Shown here one piece after another: positions 25,139-33,487 of a stretch of DNA of 64,000 nt (positions within the stretch are counted from its first letter, which is position 1; every line of letters begins with the position of its first letter). The position numbers and the translations under genes are program-made. The DNA is from an uncultured Prevotella sp. (lineage in GTDB: Bacteria; Bacteroidota; Bacteroidia; Bacteroidales; Bacteroidaceae): the NCBI GenBank assembly GCA_946998205.1, contig CAMPYJ010000002.1, forward strand, positions 54,853-118,852, written 5' to 3'. The notes under the pieces were generated by a model. The model saw only the letters and a list, made by a program, of their open reading frames with translations, was not told the DNA's origin and did not search any database.

Positions 25139-26455
25139 TTATTTCAACTTAAAAGCGATGGGAAGATTGTATAGAACCCGCACAGGCTTGCCTTTTTCAT
25201 ACCCAGGCTTCCACTTCTTTTGCAACTTTGCCACTCTGAGGGCTTCCGCATCTAATAGTGGGTCAATAGATCTGACAACCTTAAAATCTGACAGCAATCC
25301 ATCTTTTTCTACAACAAAATTCACGATGACGCGCCCTTCTATTTTCTTTTTCTGCGCCTCTTCGGGATATTTCATGTTTGTTGCCAAAAAGTTCATTAAA
25401 GCTGGTATGCCCCCTTCGTATTGTGGCATCACTGATGATACTGAATACACTTTATCGTCATTATCTTTTACGGTGCCACCTTTCTTCTGTGTTTTAACAG
25501 GTGTCCGTTTCTTCTTGGGTTTTTGAGGTTGCGTCTGCCGCAAAACTTTCACGGCATCTTTCTTCACAATAGTGGGTTGTTCACTGATAGAGCGTGCGAT
25601 ACTCTCTATGTTGCTCGCGGCGAGGAGTGCGGCTACGAGCGGAAGGAAAAACAAGTATTTGACCTTTCCTACGGGTTTTGTTCTGCGTTTGTTCATCATC
25701 TTGATTCTTTTTTTTAATGGTAAAACATTGAAGTTATTTGAAATTGTAGCTACATTCTTTTGATACGACAATCCTAAGAGGTGGTACTGGTAGGTTTTAG
25801 AGTTGATTCCATTTGCCACCACTCGATGGTCTGCCAAATATTCTATGTTCATTCTCACCTCTCGTCTCAACAACCATGCGAAAGGATTCATCCAACATAC
25901 GATGGTAAAGAGTTCGGAACAAATGACATCTATCGAATGCCATTGTCTGGCATGTGTCTGCTCGTGCACCAACATCTCGTGCAGTTGAACAGGCGTTTGT
26001 GCGTCGGGATTTACAAATATCCATTGGAAAAAGGAGAACGGACTGCCTTTGCCCTTGATGATATGTACCTTGCAACCGTCTATCTCGCGCGTCTTGGTGC
26101 GGACAATCATGGCCACAATCATGCCTACTTGCACAAACATCCGAAGCAAGAGTACCGCTACCCCACCTATATATATCCATTGCGCCACGTTCATCCAAGT
26201 CTGCTTGGCATTCTCTGCTCCAACAGTGAGCTCAGGAAGCACTACTTGCCGGTACGTTATTGCCATTCCTTGAGAGGTTTCAGCGGTCATGAGCCAATTG
26301 ATTGTTGGCATCAATGGAACCAAGAAGGCGATGGCATAAATGCCTAACAAAAGACCTCTTCTCCAGCCAAAGAACGTGTCTTTGGCACAAAACATCTGAT
26401 AAAAGCCATACAACAGTATGAGGGCTATGTTCACTTTGACGAGATATATAAGCAT
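25139..26455 (-). CDS. BlaR1/MecR1-like M56 metallopeptidase with C-terminal TonB domain
   Basis: A membrane sensor-protease expected to inactivate the partner BlaI-like repressor encoded just upstream. Residues 1-120 hold three membrane segments. The M56 zinc motif HEQTH is at residues 164-168, a fourth hydrophobic segment lies near 265-285, and the C-terminus (about 340-438) is a TonB C-terminal-like domain with GRVIVNFVVEKDG and PLLDAEALRVAK. The penicillin-binding sensor of staphylococcal BlaR1 is replaced by this TonB domain, the common Bacteroidetes layout, so the signal is unlikely to be a beta-lactam. It starts 66 bases after the repressor stop. Confidence 0.92.
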   Translation of the reverse strand: MLIYLVKVNIALILLYGFYQMFCAKDTFFGWRRGLLLGIYAIAFLVPLMPTINWLMTAETSQGMAITYRQVVLPELTVGAENAKQTWMNVAQWIYIGGVAVLLLRMFVQVGMIVAMIVRTKTREIDGCKVHIIKGKGSPFSFFQWIFVNPDAQTPVQLHEMLVHEQTHARQWHSIDVICSELFTIVCWMNPFAWLLRREVRMNIEYLADHRVVANGINSKTYQYHLLGLSYQKNVATISNNFNVLPLKKRIKMMNKRRTKPVGKVKYLFFLPLVAALLAASNIESIARSISEQPTIVKKDAVKVLRQTQPQKPKKKRTPVKTQKKGGTVKDNDDKVYSVSSVMPQYEGGIPALMNFLATNMKYPEEAQKKKIEGRVIVNFVVEKDGLLSDFKVVRSIDPLLDAEALRVAKLQKKWKPGYEKGKPVRVLYNLPIAFKLK

Positions 26456-26521
26456 AATCTGTATTTTTTAAGTGTGCGTGTTCAAATCTATTATTTTCCA
26501 ACCAGCGATAGTGAAAGGTAT

Positions 26522-26890
26522 TTATTCGTTACCTTTCTCAATTTGGTCAATGATGTCTTGCAAGTCTTCAGAAGACAGTTTCTCTTCTTTCGCAAAGAAA
26601 GACACCATGTCCTTGAACGAGTTACTAAAGTAATCACGAACAAAACGCGACATACAGTGCTGTTTGTACTTCTCTTCTGGGATGGCGGGAGAGTAAACAT
26701 AGGTGTTTCCTCGCTGCTCTTGATTTACAAAATCTTTGCGCTTGAGGTTGTTCACCACCGAAGCAACTGTGGTGTATGGCGGTGGAGGCGTGCCCAGTTC
26801 ACCCAATATTTGCTTTACCGTACAACTTCCTAATTGCCATATACGTTGCATGACCTCTTCTTCTTGTACTGTCAATTTTTCCATATTCAT
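26522..26890 (-). CDS. BlaI/MecI family transcriptional repressor
   Basis: A 122-residue winged-helix repressor. LTVQEEEVMQRIWQLG and PPPPYTTVASVVNNLKRKDFV are the family's DNA-binding segments, and the C-terminal half is the dimerisation part cleaved in MecI-type regulation. The start was taken at ATG 26890; a second ATG at 26884 is close, and the frame-opening TTG at 26908 looks too far upstream. Two TACGANNNNNTCGTA sites at its promoters are likely its operators, giving autoregulation of the repressor/protease pair. Confidence 0.93.
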   Translation of the reverse strand: MNMEKLTVQEEEVMQRIWQLGSCTVKQILGELGTPPPPYTTVASVVNNLKRKDFVNQEQRGNTYVYSPAIPEEKYKQHCMSRFVRDYFSNSFKDMVSFFAKEEKLSSEDLQDIIDQIEKGNE

Positions 26891-26960
26891 CTTCTTGCGT
26901 ATTATCAACTTAAATAATAAGCAACTGACTGATGTCAGCCCATCGATTGCTTTTCATTCG

Positions 26961-26968
26961 CAAATCTA
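26961..26968 (-). promoter_or_regulatory. blaI proximal -7 box (P1)
   Basis: The minus strand reads TAGATTTG, an exact TAnnTTTG match. It overlaps the first operator by two bases. Confidence 0.6.
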
Positions 26969-26981
26969 CGAACTTTTCGTA
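26967..26981. promoter_or_regulatory. Putative BlaI operator O1
   Basis: TACGA-ACTTT-TCGTA, a perfect 5+5 palindrome lying immediately upstream of and touching the P1 -7 box, where bound repressor would block RNA polymerase. Outer bases continue as TCGTAATAA, as in O2. Confidence 0.6.
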
Positions 26982-27024
26982 ATAACTGCAAGCGTTTATT
27001 GGTTAATAAATCATAAATGTTTTG

Positions 27025-27032
27025 CAAAAGTA
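27025..27032 (-). promoter_or_regulatory. blaI distal -7 box (P2)
   Basis: The minus strand reads TACTTTTG, an exact match, 64 bases upstream of P1 and 14 bases from operator O2. Confidence 0.45.
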
Positions 27033-27045
27033 ATTGTTTGTGACG

Positions 27046-27068
27046 TTATTACGAATATCTCGTAATAA
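27046..27068. promoter_or_regulatory. Putative BlaI operator O2
   Basis: Perfect 23-bp palindrome: arms TTATTACGA and TCGTAATAA around ATATC. The inner 15 bp match the TACGANNNNNTCGTA pattern of O1. Confidence 0.65.
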
Positions 27069-27125
27069 ACATTAATACATAAAATAGTACTCGTTAGGGG
27101 TACTATTGGGCTGATTGAATACATC

Positions 27126-27207
27126 AAAAAAAGATTCTATAACGTTTCGTATAGACAAGTATAAGAGAGCATAAAAAATACTTATCCATACGATTCGTTA
27201 TAGAATC
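27126..27207 (-). terminator. Terminator of the TonB receptor/lipoprotein operon
   Basis: Long hairpin with perfect outer arms GATTCTATAACG/CGTTATAGAATC and a partly paired inner stem with TCGTAT and AGTAT segments. On the minus strand it is followed by a T7 run. It lies 39 bases past the lipoprotein stop. Confidence 0.8.
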
Positions 27208-27245
27208 GTGAATGTTTACAAGTCTGTTAACGCCTCAACTTACTA

Positions 27246-28757
27246 TTAATAATTGGCATTTTCTGGATCGAACTCTGTCCAACCGTCAGCCCAGTTATCG
27301 TTTGCAGCAAAGGCTCCAATGTAAGAAACTGTCTTAAAGCCTTTCAATCCTGTGAAAGAAGCAGCGTTCAGCAACGGACTTGATGCCAAAGGCTTGAAGT
27401 TCTTGGTATCAATCAGGCCTTCCCAAGATTCCTTCACAGTGTTACCCTGTGCCAAGAAGAAGGTGGTAGAGAACGATTTTTTGCTGCTATCTGCCTTCTT
27501 TGCCTTGTAGTCAGTAACCAACTCGTCCTCATATTTCTTGTTCATATCAGAACCAATAGCATCCATCCCTGCAAACCAAATATTCTTCAAACTAAGTTTT
27601 CCAGCTGTGGCAGCACCCTGTGTGTCGCCCTTTTCGTTATCAAGCATCAGGCCGATAGGATAGCCAATGGCCAACGTATTGTAACAACTCAAGCGAGAGT
27701 TACGACGAATTTGCATGGCAGATTGGAACTTACCGAGTGCCGAACCATTATTGGGATTCATACTTCCACCTGTAATATAATCGGGCTTGTTTTGGAAGTT
27801 CTTATCCAATTTAGGTCCTATAAACGTGATATTCGAGAATTGTGCAGTGGTATAAGGCTCAACAGCCGACCCCGAACCGTTGTTATCACTTTCAAATCCA
27901 TTGCTTTGAGAGGCATCAGCAAGCTTCGAGTCACGTACGACAAGACCAAATTGTACCGTACCGCAATAGCCATTGTCAGTGTCAAAATCATCATCCCAAC
28001 CTTTGTAAGCAATGAGATACTTAGCGTTTACCGCACCTCCAAACCACTCGTAAGAGTCGTCATTGGAGTAAGAAACCTGGATATGGTCGAGCTGTGTGCC
28101 ACTTCCTACCGAGCCTAAGGTCAATCCGTTGATTTCCTTATCCTGCCTGAAGGGATAACCAGCAAACTCAATGCGCACATAACTCAACACACCCGAGTTG
28201 TCTGCATTGTCGTTGCCTCCATGCTTGGTGCGTGGTCCTCCTTCTATTTCCATTTCCTGCTGATTGTTTACAGCCTTTCCACAGAGGATGACGCCACCCC
28301 AATCTCCAGGTTTTCGGTTGCCTTTGGCTTGTGCCGATGTAAACACAATGGGTGCCGTAGGCGTGCCTTTGGCAATGAGTTTTCCACCTCTTTCGGCAAT
28401 CAGGGCAGCCTTTGTCGCCTTATCACCCTTGATGATAGTACCCGGTTCAATGGTCAGTTCCGAGCCGTTGGCAATATACACCCAGCCCTTTAGCAGATAA
28501 GTACCTTTCTTTAACGTTTGTTTCCCTTTGAAGACAAACTCCTGATTGCCATTACCAATCTCCTTACCATCAGGGTCTTCCTTACCATTCGTGAACAACA
28601 AGTGGTCACAACTCTTTAATCCACCATCTGTTCCCCAAACGTATTGGTTCGTTGACTCCTTTTTATCAACTGGCTCATCAACATCTCCACAAGCAGTAAA
28701 ACCGAGAGAGAGCGTTAGGATTGTAATAACCCCGCATAAATTCAAACCTTTTTTCAT
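27246..28757 (-). CDS. Outer-membrane lipoprotein with right-handed beta-helix-like repeats
   Basis: A 503-residue surface or periplasmic lipoprotein of unknown ligand. The signal peptide ends in the lipobox LGFTAC (Cys near residue 22). After it come segments such as GTYLLKGWVYIANGSELTIEPGTIIKG and GGKLIAKGTPTAPIVFTS that look like parallel beta-helix coils, then GDWGGVILCGKA and a Gly/Asn/Asp-rich core. Proteins of this type are usually encoded directly behind a TonB-dependent receptor, as here (56-base gap), and probably assist its ligand capture. Specific substrate not assignable. Confidence 0.8.
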   Translation of the reverse strand: MKKGLNLCGVITILTLSLGFTACGDVDEPVDKKESTNQYVWGTDGGLKSCDHLLFTNGKEDPDGKEIGNGNQEFVFKGKQTLKKGTYLLKGWVYIANGSELTIEPGTIIKGDKATKAALIAERGGKLIAKGTPTAPIVFTSAQAKGNRKPGDWGGVILCGKAVNNQQEMEIEGGPRTKHGGNDNADNSGVLSYVRIEFAGYPFRQDKEINGLTLGSVGSGTQLDHIQVSYSNDDSYEWFGGAVNAKYLIAYKGWDDDFDTDNGYCGTVQFGLVVRDSKLADASQSNGFESDNNGSGSAVEPYTTAQFSNITFIGPKLDKNFQNKPDYITGGSMNPNNGSALGKFQSAMQIRRNSRLSCYNTLAIGYPIGLMLDNEKGDTQGAATAGKLSLKNIWFAGMDAIGSDMNKKYEDELVTDYKAKKADSSKKSFSTTFFLAQGNTVKESWEGLIDTKNFKPLASSPLLNAASFTGLKGFKTVSYIGAFAANDNWADGWTEFDPENANY

Positions 28758-28813
28758 CTTTGTCTTGTTTTAATCAATGAACGAAATGTGATATTAATAA
28801 TTCAACTTAGTAC

Positions 28814-31576
28814 TCAAAATTGACAGACAACCGACAACGACAGATTGCGTCCGGGCTGATAACAACGACTTATTTCAGTTACCTTTTTCTTAGCTCCATC
28901 AGCGTAGGTCACGTCAGCAAACTGTTTGTAATACACTTTCTGTGCTAACAAGTCGCGCACTCCTAACTTAAGTTCCCAGTGATTTCCAAACTTTTTAGAA
29001 GCCGTCAAGTCGATGACATCCCGTGGCATCTCATAGCTATCGGGCACGCGGGCATTGATGTTGTCGCCCGAAGTGGTGCCTTCGCTACGTCCCACACCTA
29101 TAATACGTTTGCCTATGCGATTGTATAACAAGGCGATGTGCATTTGGTGCGCCTCGTTCTTGTAGAATATTCCTGTGTTAATCAGATAAGGTGACTGCCC
29201 TTGCATGGGCCTATCTTTTTCCTTAGATCCCTTTTCAAACTGCACATTACTTTTAATCAAAGCCCCGTTGAGTGACCAACTGAAATGAGGAAGTCCGATG
29301 AAATCAAGCGTTTTCTTGATGTCCAATTCCAGTCCATAATTGTTGGCAGCCAAGGCATTGACGTACGAATAATTCAGATCCGTGCCTCCTGTCACCGTAT
29401 AAGTCCACTCAATAGGATGCTGAAAATGTTTGTAAAAAGCTGCTACAGATATCTGTTCGCCTCGGCTTGGATAGTATTCGTATCGCAAATCGATGTTATC
29501 CACATACGCATTTTTTAAGTTAGGATTGCCTTTTACATCAGAGGCTAAGTCGAAATCATAATATACCGATGACGACACCTCACGAAACTCCGGCCGGTTG
29601 ATACTTCTTCCATACGACAAGCGCAGTTGATGTTGATCATTAAACTTATAAGTGGTGTTGAGCGAAGGAAACAGGTCGTTGGTCTTATAAAATGTACTGA
29701 CATGACTGACTTCTGTGTCACGTGTATTTGACACCAACTCCATGTTGTTATGTTCAAATCGGATACCGGCGTAGATACCTAACTTGCCAAAGGGGAGAGA
29801 CATTGCCAAGTATCCTGCGCCTAACGTGTTGTGTCCGATATAGTCGTTACGCATGTGCATCTGCTCCAGCAAATGCAACTTGTCCACACCAAAGTAAGAG
29901 GCATCGCTCAGCAGGGTTGGCATCTCCATGTACCTGAATCCGTCTGGCATGTTATTATCAGACGTGTTCCAATTGTATATCAATTCGCGGGTTGTGTAAT
30001 CGCGGGTACGATATTCGCCATACGCACCATACTTCAAAAATGGTTCCCATTGTCCCCAATTAAAGGTCAACTTGTCGTTCACACTCCCCGAAACGATGTG
30101 CTCGTCCAACTGTGTCCACTCGCGTGACACATCGTTTCCTGTCAACAATCCCAACCGATTGGTCTCAATAGCATCGTTAACCAAATAGCGTCGGCGGTCG
30201 GGAATGTGCCGATTGGCGTATGCATAGCCCACATTCCAGTCTAACTCGTGCGCCTTGAGCGTATGCTTTCCGGCAAGCTGTGCATTGTAGGTGGTACGAC
30301 TGCGATAATAATATTCCGCCGATTGTTCATTGTCCGACTGTGCGCTGATGCCGCTACGCTCGGTATAGCGGTTGTTCCCCAACTGGTTGAAGATATTCTT
30401 CAATTGGCATTTGTTTTTCCCATTTTTCGACATGAGCGTAAGATTGAACATGCCGCCCAAGCGCACATTGTTGTTAAACTGGTTGTCAACCGACTGGCGC
30501 AGATAGTTCTCACGGTCGTTCTGGGCGTCATAAATCCCAAACAGGTTGTTCTCCATGTCCCGATAGGTTCTGTATTCGTTGCTGTAATTCAGCACGACAA
30601 TCATCCCTAGCCTGTACCGATTCACGTCCCATTGGTGATTCCAATTGGCAGAAAGTTTCAAATCTCCCAAAGGTTTCTTCGTATTCTCGTGCCAGTCATT
30701 GTTCAATCCGTTATCCAATAGGCTAATCGCTTGGTCTGATAAGGTTTTTAGTTGACTGTGAATACCGCCGTTTAACGAGCGCAAACCGCCATCAAATCCA
30801 AGAAAATCAGTATTCGAACCCTTGGCGTAGGTAAAGTCTTGAAAAGCCGATTGGGTATTCCAATTGCCTCCAAAGGATAGAGAGAACGAGTTTTCTGACG
30901 GTATCTCCTTCGTGTTCAACACGATAAATCCACCACTATAATCAGATGGATATTCGGGCGATTGAGTTTTTACAATCAACAAATTGTCTATCTGCGAGCT
31001 GGGTACAATATCAAACGAGAAAGCCCTTGTGTCGGCTTCACTGCTGGGAACAGCACCCCCATTCACCCACACATTATTATAACGCTGAGACAATCCCCGC
31101 ACCATCACGAATTTATCTTCTATCAAACTCACGCCCGGCACACGCCTGATCACCTCACCGGCGTTTGCGTCTTGCGTGCGACTGATTTCTTGTGAAGAGA
31201 TGTTGCTCATCACATACGGGCTCTCTTTCGCCAACTTCACCATGGCAGTCTGCGTGGCTTGTTTGACGGCAGCCGTTATCTGCACTTCTCTCAGCGTCTG
31301 CTCGTCGGCGTACATCTCTACCATCAAATCGGTTGCTCCAACCTTTATACCTCTAATTGTTTTCGGTTGATAACCCACATAGCGTATCACCAACGTATAA
31401 GAAAGTTCCTGTAAACCAGATAACTTAAAATGTCCGTCACAGTCGGTCACACCCATCGTCTTCTTCCCCTCAATCTCTATGGTGGCGCCAATGAGAGGTT
31501 CCTTTGACTTGGCATCAACAACAGTTCCCGTAATTTCTTGAGCCTTCAAGTGCAGGCTCATCATCAGCAGTAGCAA
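28814..31576 (-). CDS. TonB-dependent receptor with carboxypeptidase-like N-terminal domain (signal-peptide frameshift)
   Basis: Outer-membrane beta-barrel that imports a large or scarce ligand using TonB energy. The order is a CarboxypepD-reg-like domain (EITGTVVDAKSKEPLIGATIEI), TonB box region near LREVQITAAV, plug domain with IRRVPGVSLIEDKFVMVRGL, and barrel ending in SLSVVCQF. In the given sequence the natural ATG at 31610 is out of frame because of an A10 run; with nine A the protein would begin MKLKKKGIVVILLLL, a good signal peptide. The coordinates given run from the in-frame TTG. The lipoprotein gene follows in the same operon. Confidence 0.92.
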   Translation of the reverse strand: MLLLMMSLHLKAQEITGTVVDAKSKEPLIGATIEIEGKKTMGVTDCDGHFKLSGLQELSYTLVIRYVGYQPKTIRGIKVGATDLMVEMYADEQTLREVQITAAVKQATQTAMVKLAKESPYVMSNISSQEISRTQDANAGEVIRRVPGVSLIEDKFVMVRGLSQRYNNVWVNGGAVPSSEADTRAFSFDIVPSSQIDNLLIVKTQSPEYPSDYSGGFIVLNTKEIPSENSFSLSFGGNWNTQSAFQDFTYAKGSNTDFLGFDGGLRSLNGGIHSQLKTLSDQAISLLDNGLNNDWHENTKKPLGDLKLSANWNHQWDVNRYRLGMIVVLNYSNEYRTYRDMENNLFGIYDAQNDRENYLRQSVDNQFNNNVRLGGMFNLTLMSKNGKNKCQLKNIFNQLGNNRYTERSGISAQSDNEQSAEYYYRSRTTYNAQLAGKHTLKAHELDWNVGYAYANRHIPDRRRYLVNDAIETNRLGLLTGNDVSREWTQLDEHIVSGSVNDKLTFNWGQWEPFLKYGAYGEYRTRDYTTRELIYNWNTSDNNMPDGFRYMEMPTLLSDASYFGVDKLHLLEQMHMRNDYIGHNTLGAGYLAMSLPFGKLGIYAGIRFEHNNMELVSNTRDTEVSHVSTFYKTNDLFPSLNTTYKFNDQHQLRLSYGRSINRPEFREVSSSVYYDFDLASDVKGNPNLKNAYVDNIDLRYEYYPSRGEQISVAAFYKHFQHPIEWTYTVTGGTDLNYSYVNALAANNYGLELDIKKTLDFIGLPHFSWSLNGALIKSNVQFEKGSKEKDRPMQGQSPYLINTGIFYKNEAHQMHIALLYNRIGKRIIGVGRSEGTTSGDNINARVPDSYEMPRDVIDLTASKKFGNHWELKLGVRDLLAQKVYYKQFADVTYADGAKKKVTEISRCYQPGRNLSLSVVCQF

Positions 31577-31591
31577 GATGACTACGATTCC

Positions 31592-31601
31592 TTTTTTTTT
31601 T
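31592..31601 (-). repeat. A10 homopolymer in the receptor signal-peptide coding region
   Basis: Ten consecutive A on the coding strand, codons 4-7 counted from the ATG at 31610. Nine would restore one frame through to the receptor. Either a phase-variable slippage tract or a sequencing/assembly length error. Confidence 0.75.
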
Positions 31602-31638
31602 CAATTTCATTTAATTTTTGAACTTATCATTAACACTG

Positions 31639-31646
31639 CAAAAGTA
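31639..31646 (-). promoter_or_regulatory. TonB receptor operon -7 box
   Basis: The minus strand reads TACTTTTG, an exact match 29 bases upstream of the out-of-frame ATG at 31610. This supports that ATG as the authentic start. Confidence 0.65.
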
Positions 31647-31688
31647 TCACACGGATGTTACATTCGCATTTCGTCACCGTGAGAATGG

Positions 31689-31719
31689 TGTGACAACTCT
31701 ATGACGACTTTTTGTCACA
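31689..31719. promoter_or_regulatory. Inverted repeat upstream of the TonB receptor promoter
   Basis: TGTGACAA...TTGTCACA, 8-bp arms with a 15-base spacer, about 45 bases upstream of the -7 box. Further TGACAA and CGTCAC words lie nearby. Possible operator; regulator unknown. The rest of the spacer to manC holds nothing recognisable. Confidence 0.4.
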
Positions 31720-31934
31720 TGTGTTTCAATTGTATGACAACACGGTCATCCCAAGTTGTTTGCCCGCTTATCTCCAAGTCTCACTCCTTTCTTCCCCAGG
31801 CGCGTGATGAGCCTGAAAAGAAACTGCGGAGCATGAATTTTTGAATATTCAAAAATTGGACTAAATAATACTAAAATACTTGGTTCGTAAGAGATATTTA
31901 AGTAACTTCGGAAACAAAACACAAAACATCGCGC

Positions 31935-33023
31935 ATGAAAATGTCAGACAACAACTATTGCGTCATTCTTGCTGGAGGAAAGGGAAAACGCCTTTGGCCT
32001 TGCAGCAGAGAGGAGAGACCCAAACAATTTATCGACTTTTTCGGTACGGGTCGCACGTTGCTTCAACAAGCCTACGACCGCCAATTGAAGATTGTTCCCA
32101 CAGACCATATCTTCGTTTGTACCAACCAAGCCTATCTGCCATGGATACGAGAACAGCTACCCGACTTGACCGAAGATCAAATCTTAGCGGAGCCTATTCA
32201 TCGAAACACGGCGCCCAGTGTGGCATGGGCCGCGCATCGCATCATGCGATATAACGAAGACGCCAACCTGCTGGTAGTTCCTTCCGACCAAGTAATCCAG
32301 AATGAGGAGGCCTTCGCAAGCGACATACAGGAAGGATTTACTTTCGTCAGCCAGAGGGACGAACTGCTCACCCTGGGCATCAAGCCCACCCGACCCGAAC
32401 CCGGATATGGCTATATACAATTAGGTGAGCCTGCTGGAAACAACGTGTATAAAGTGCAGTCGTTCACGGAAAAGCCGGAAAGAGAGTTTGCCAAGATGTT
32501 CGTGGAGAGCGGTGAGTTTTATTGGAACACCGGCATGTTCATGGCAAACATACACTACATGAGCCTTTGCCTGGACAGGTTGTTGCCCTTTGCCTTGCAC
32601 AACCTTGACATCATGAAGCCCCATTGGACCATTGAAGAGGAGAACGAATTCATCAACAAGAACTTTCCGCTGTACCCCAACCTGTCTGTCGACAACGGCG
32701 TGCTGGAGAAATCGGAACGCGCATACGTCATGAAATGCAACTTTGGCTGGGCTGACATCGGCACATGGCACAGCATCTACGAGTCCATGCAGAAAAGCGA
32801 ATCAGACAATGTCATCATTGATAGCGACGTGATGCTTGATGCCTGTCAGAACAACGTCATCAAGCTGCCGAAAGGTAAGTTAGGCATCATCAACGGTTTA
32901 GACGGATACATCATTGCCGATCACGACAACGTGTTGCTCATTTGCAAGAAAGAAGACTCCTCGGCATTGCTGCGGAAGTACGTTAATGAGGTGCAAATCA
33001 AGAAAGGCAACGAATATATTTGA
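31935..33023 (+). CDS. manC: Mannose-1-phosphate guanylyltransferase
   Basis: Makes GDP-mannose for surface polysaccharide and GDP-fucose synthesis. The nucleotidyl-transferase motif ILAGGKGKRLWPCSR followed by PKQF sits at residues 11-30, FTEKPE near residue 178, and GEFYWNTGMF near 196. The 362-residue length matches single-domain GMP enzymes without the C-terminal isomerase domain of bifunctional ManC. It stands alone; a GH95 fucosidase gene lies 464 bases downstream on the opposite strand. Confidence 0.93.
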   Translation: MKMSDNNYCVILAGGKGKRLWPCSREERPKQFIDFFGTGRTLLQQAYDRQLKIVPTDHIFVCTNQAYLPWIREQLPDLTEDQILAEPIHRNTAPSVAWAAHRIMRYNEDANLLVVPSDQVIQNEEAFASDIQEGFTFVSQRDELLTLGIKPTRPEPGYGYIQLGEPAGNNVYKVQSFTEKPEREFAKMFVESGEFYWNTGMFMANIHYMSLCLDRLLPFALHNLDIMKPHWTIEEENEFINKNFPLYPNLSVDNGVLEKSERAYVMKCNFGWADIGTWHSIYESMQKSESDNVIIDSDVMLDACQNNVIKLPKGKLGIINGLDGYIIADHDNVLLICKKEDSSALLRKYVNEVQIKKGNEYI

Positions 33024-33147
33024 TACCTTCACACGACGAGCAGGCACTGTAAATTCATCTGTCCACGGTGTCAGAAGCGTGCATTCACGAAGGGGGATGA
33101 GACGCTGTATTTACTACGAAAAATATTGACATGAGCTCAAAATACGA

Positions 33148-33187
33148 GCGTATTTGCAGCCAACCCATCGTTTGGTTGCAAATACGC
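33148..33187. repeat. Hairpin repeat downstream of manC (31-bp family, copy 2)
   Basis: Arms GCGTATTTGCAGCCAA and TTGGTTGCAAATACGC pair with one mismatch around a short loop. The right part (33158-33187) matches the repeat at 24551-24581. Lacks a strong T run, so its use as a terminator is uncertain. Confidence 0.5.
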
Positions 33188-33247
33188 TAAAAACATAAAA
33201 CGCTTATCGTCATCACGTTGCGTATTCAACGCACTAAGTCTCTTTTA

Positions 33248-33355
33248 CAAACTCATTGCTTTAACCTCACAAAAGCATGTGTTTTGGCTCCATAAAAGCA
33301 TGACATTACACCCTTGTATCATGGTTCAAGACGCATAAACCCAATGAGTTGTTGG
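33248..33355. repeat. 22-bp unit array A4 (about 5 units, degenerate)
   Basis: Unit openings are CAAACTCATTGC, CAAAAGCATGTG, TAAAAGCATGAC, TTGTATCATGGT and TAAACCCAATGA at 21- to 23-base intervals. Lies between converging manC and GH95 genes; the other 130 bases of this spacer show nothing. Confidence 0.55.
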
Positions 33356-33487
33356 AAAGAGGCGGAGGAAAATCACATCCGATGGGGCTGTCAACCGTTA
33401 TGAGCCTCATCCATGTTGTCTGTTTCACAGATGGAAGAATTTGAAAAAACAGGACGTTCTCCTCCCTCATCACTCACCGCAAGAACC

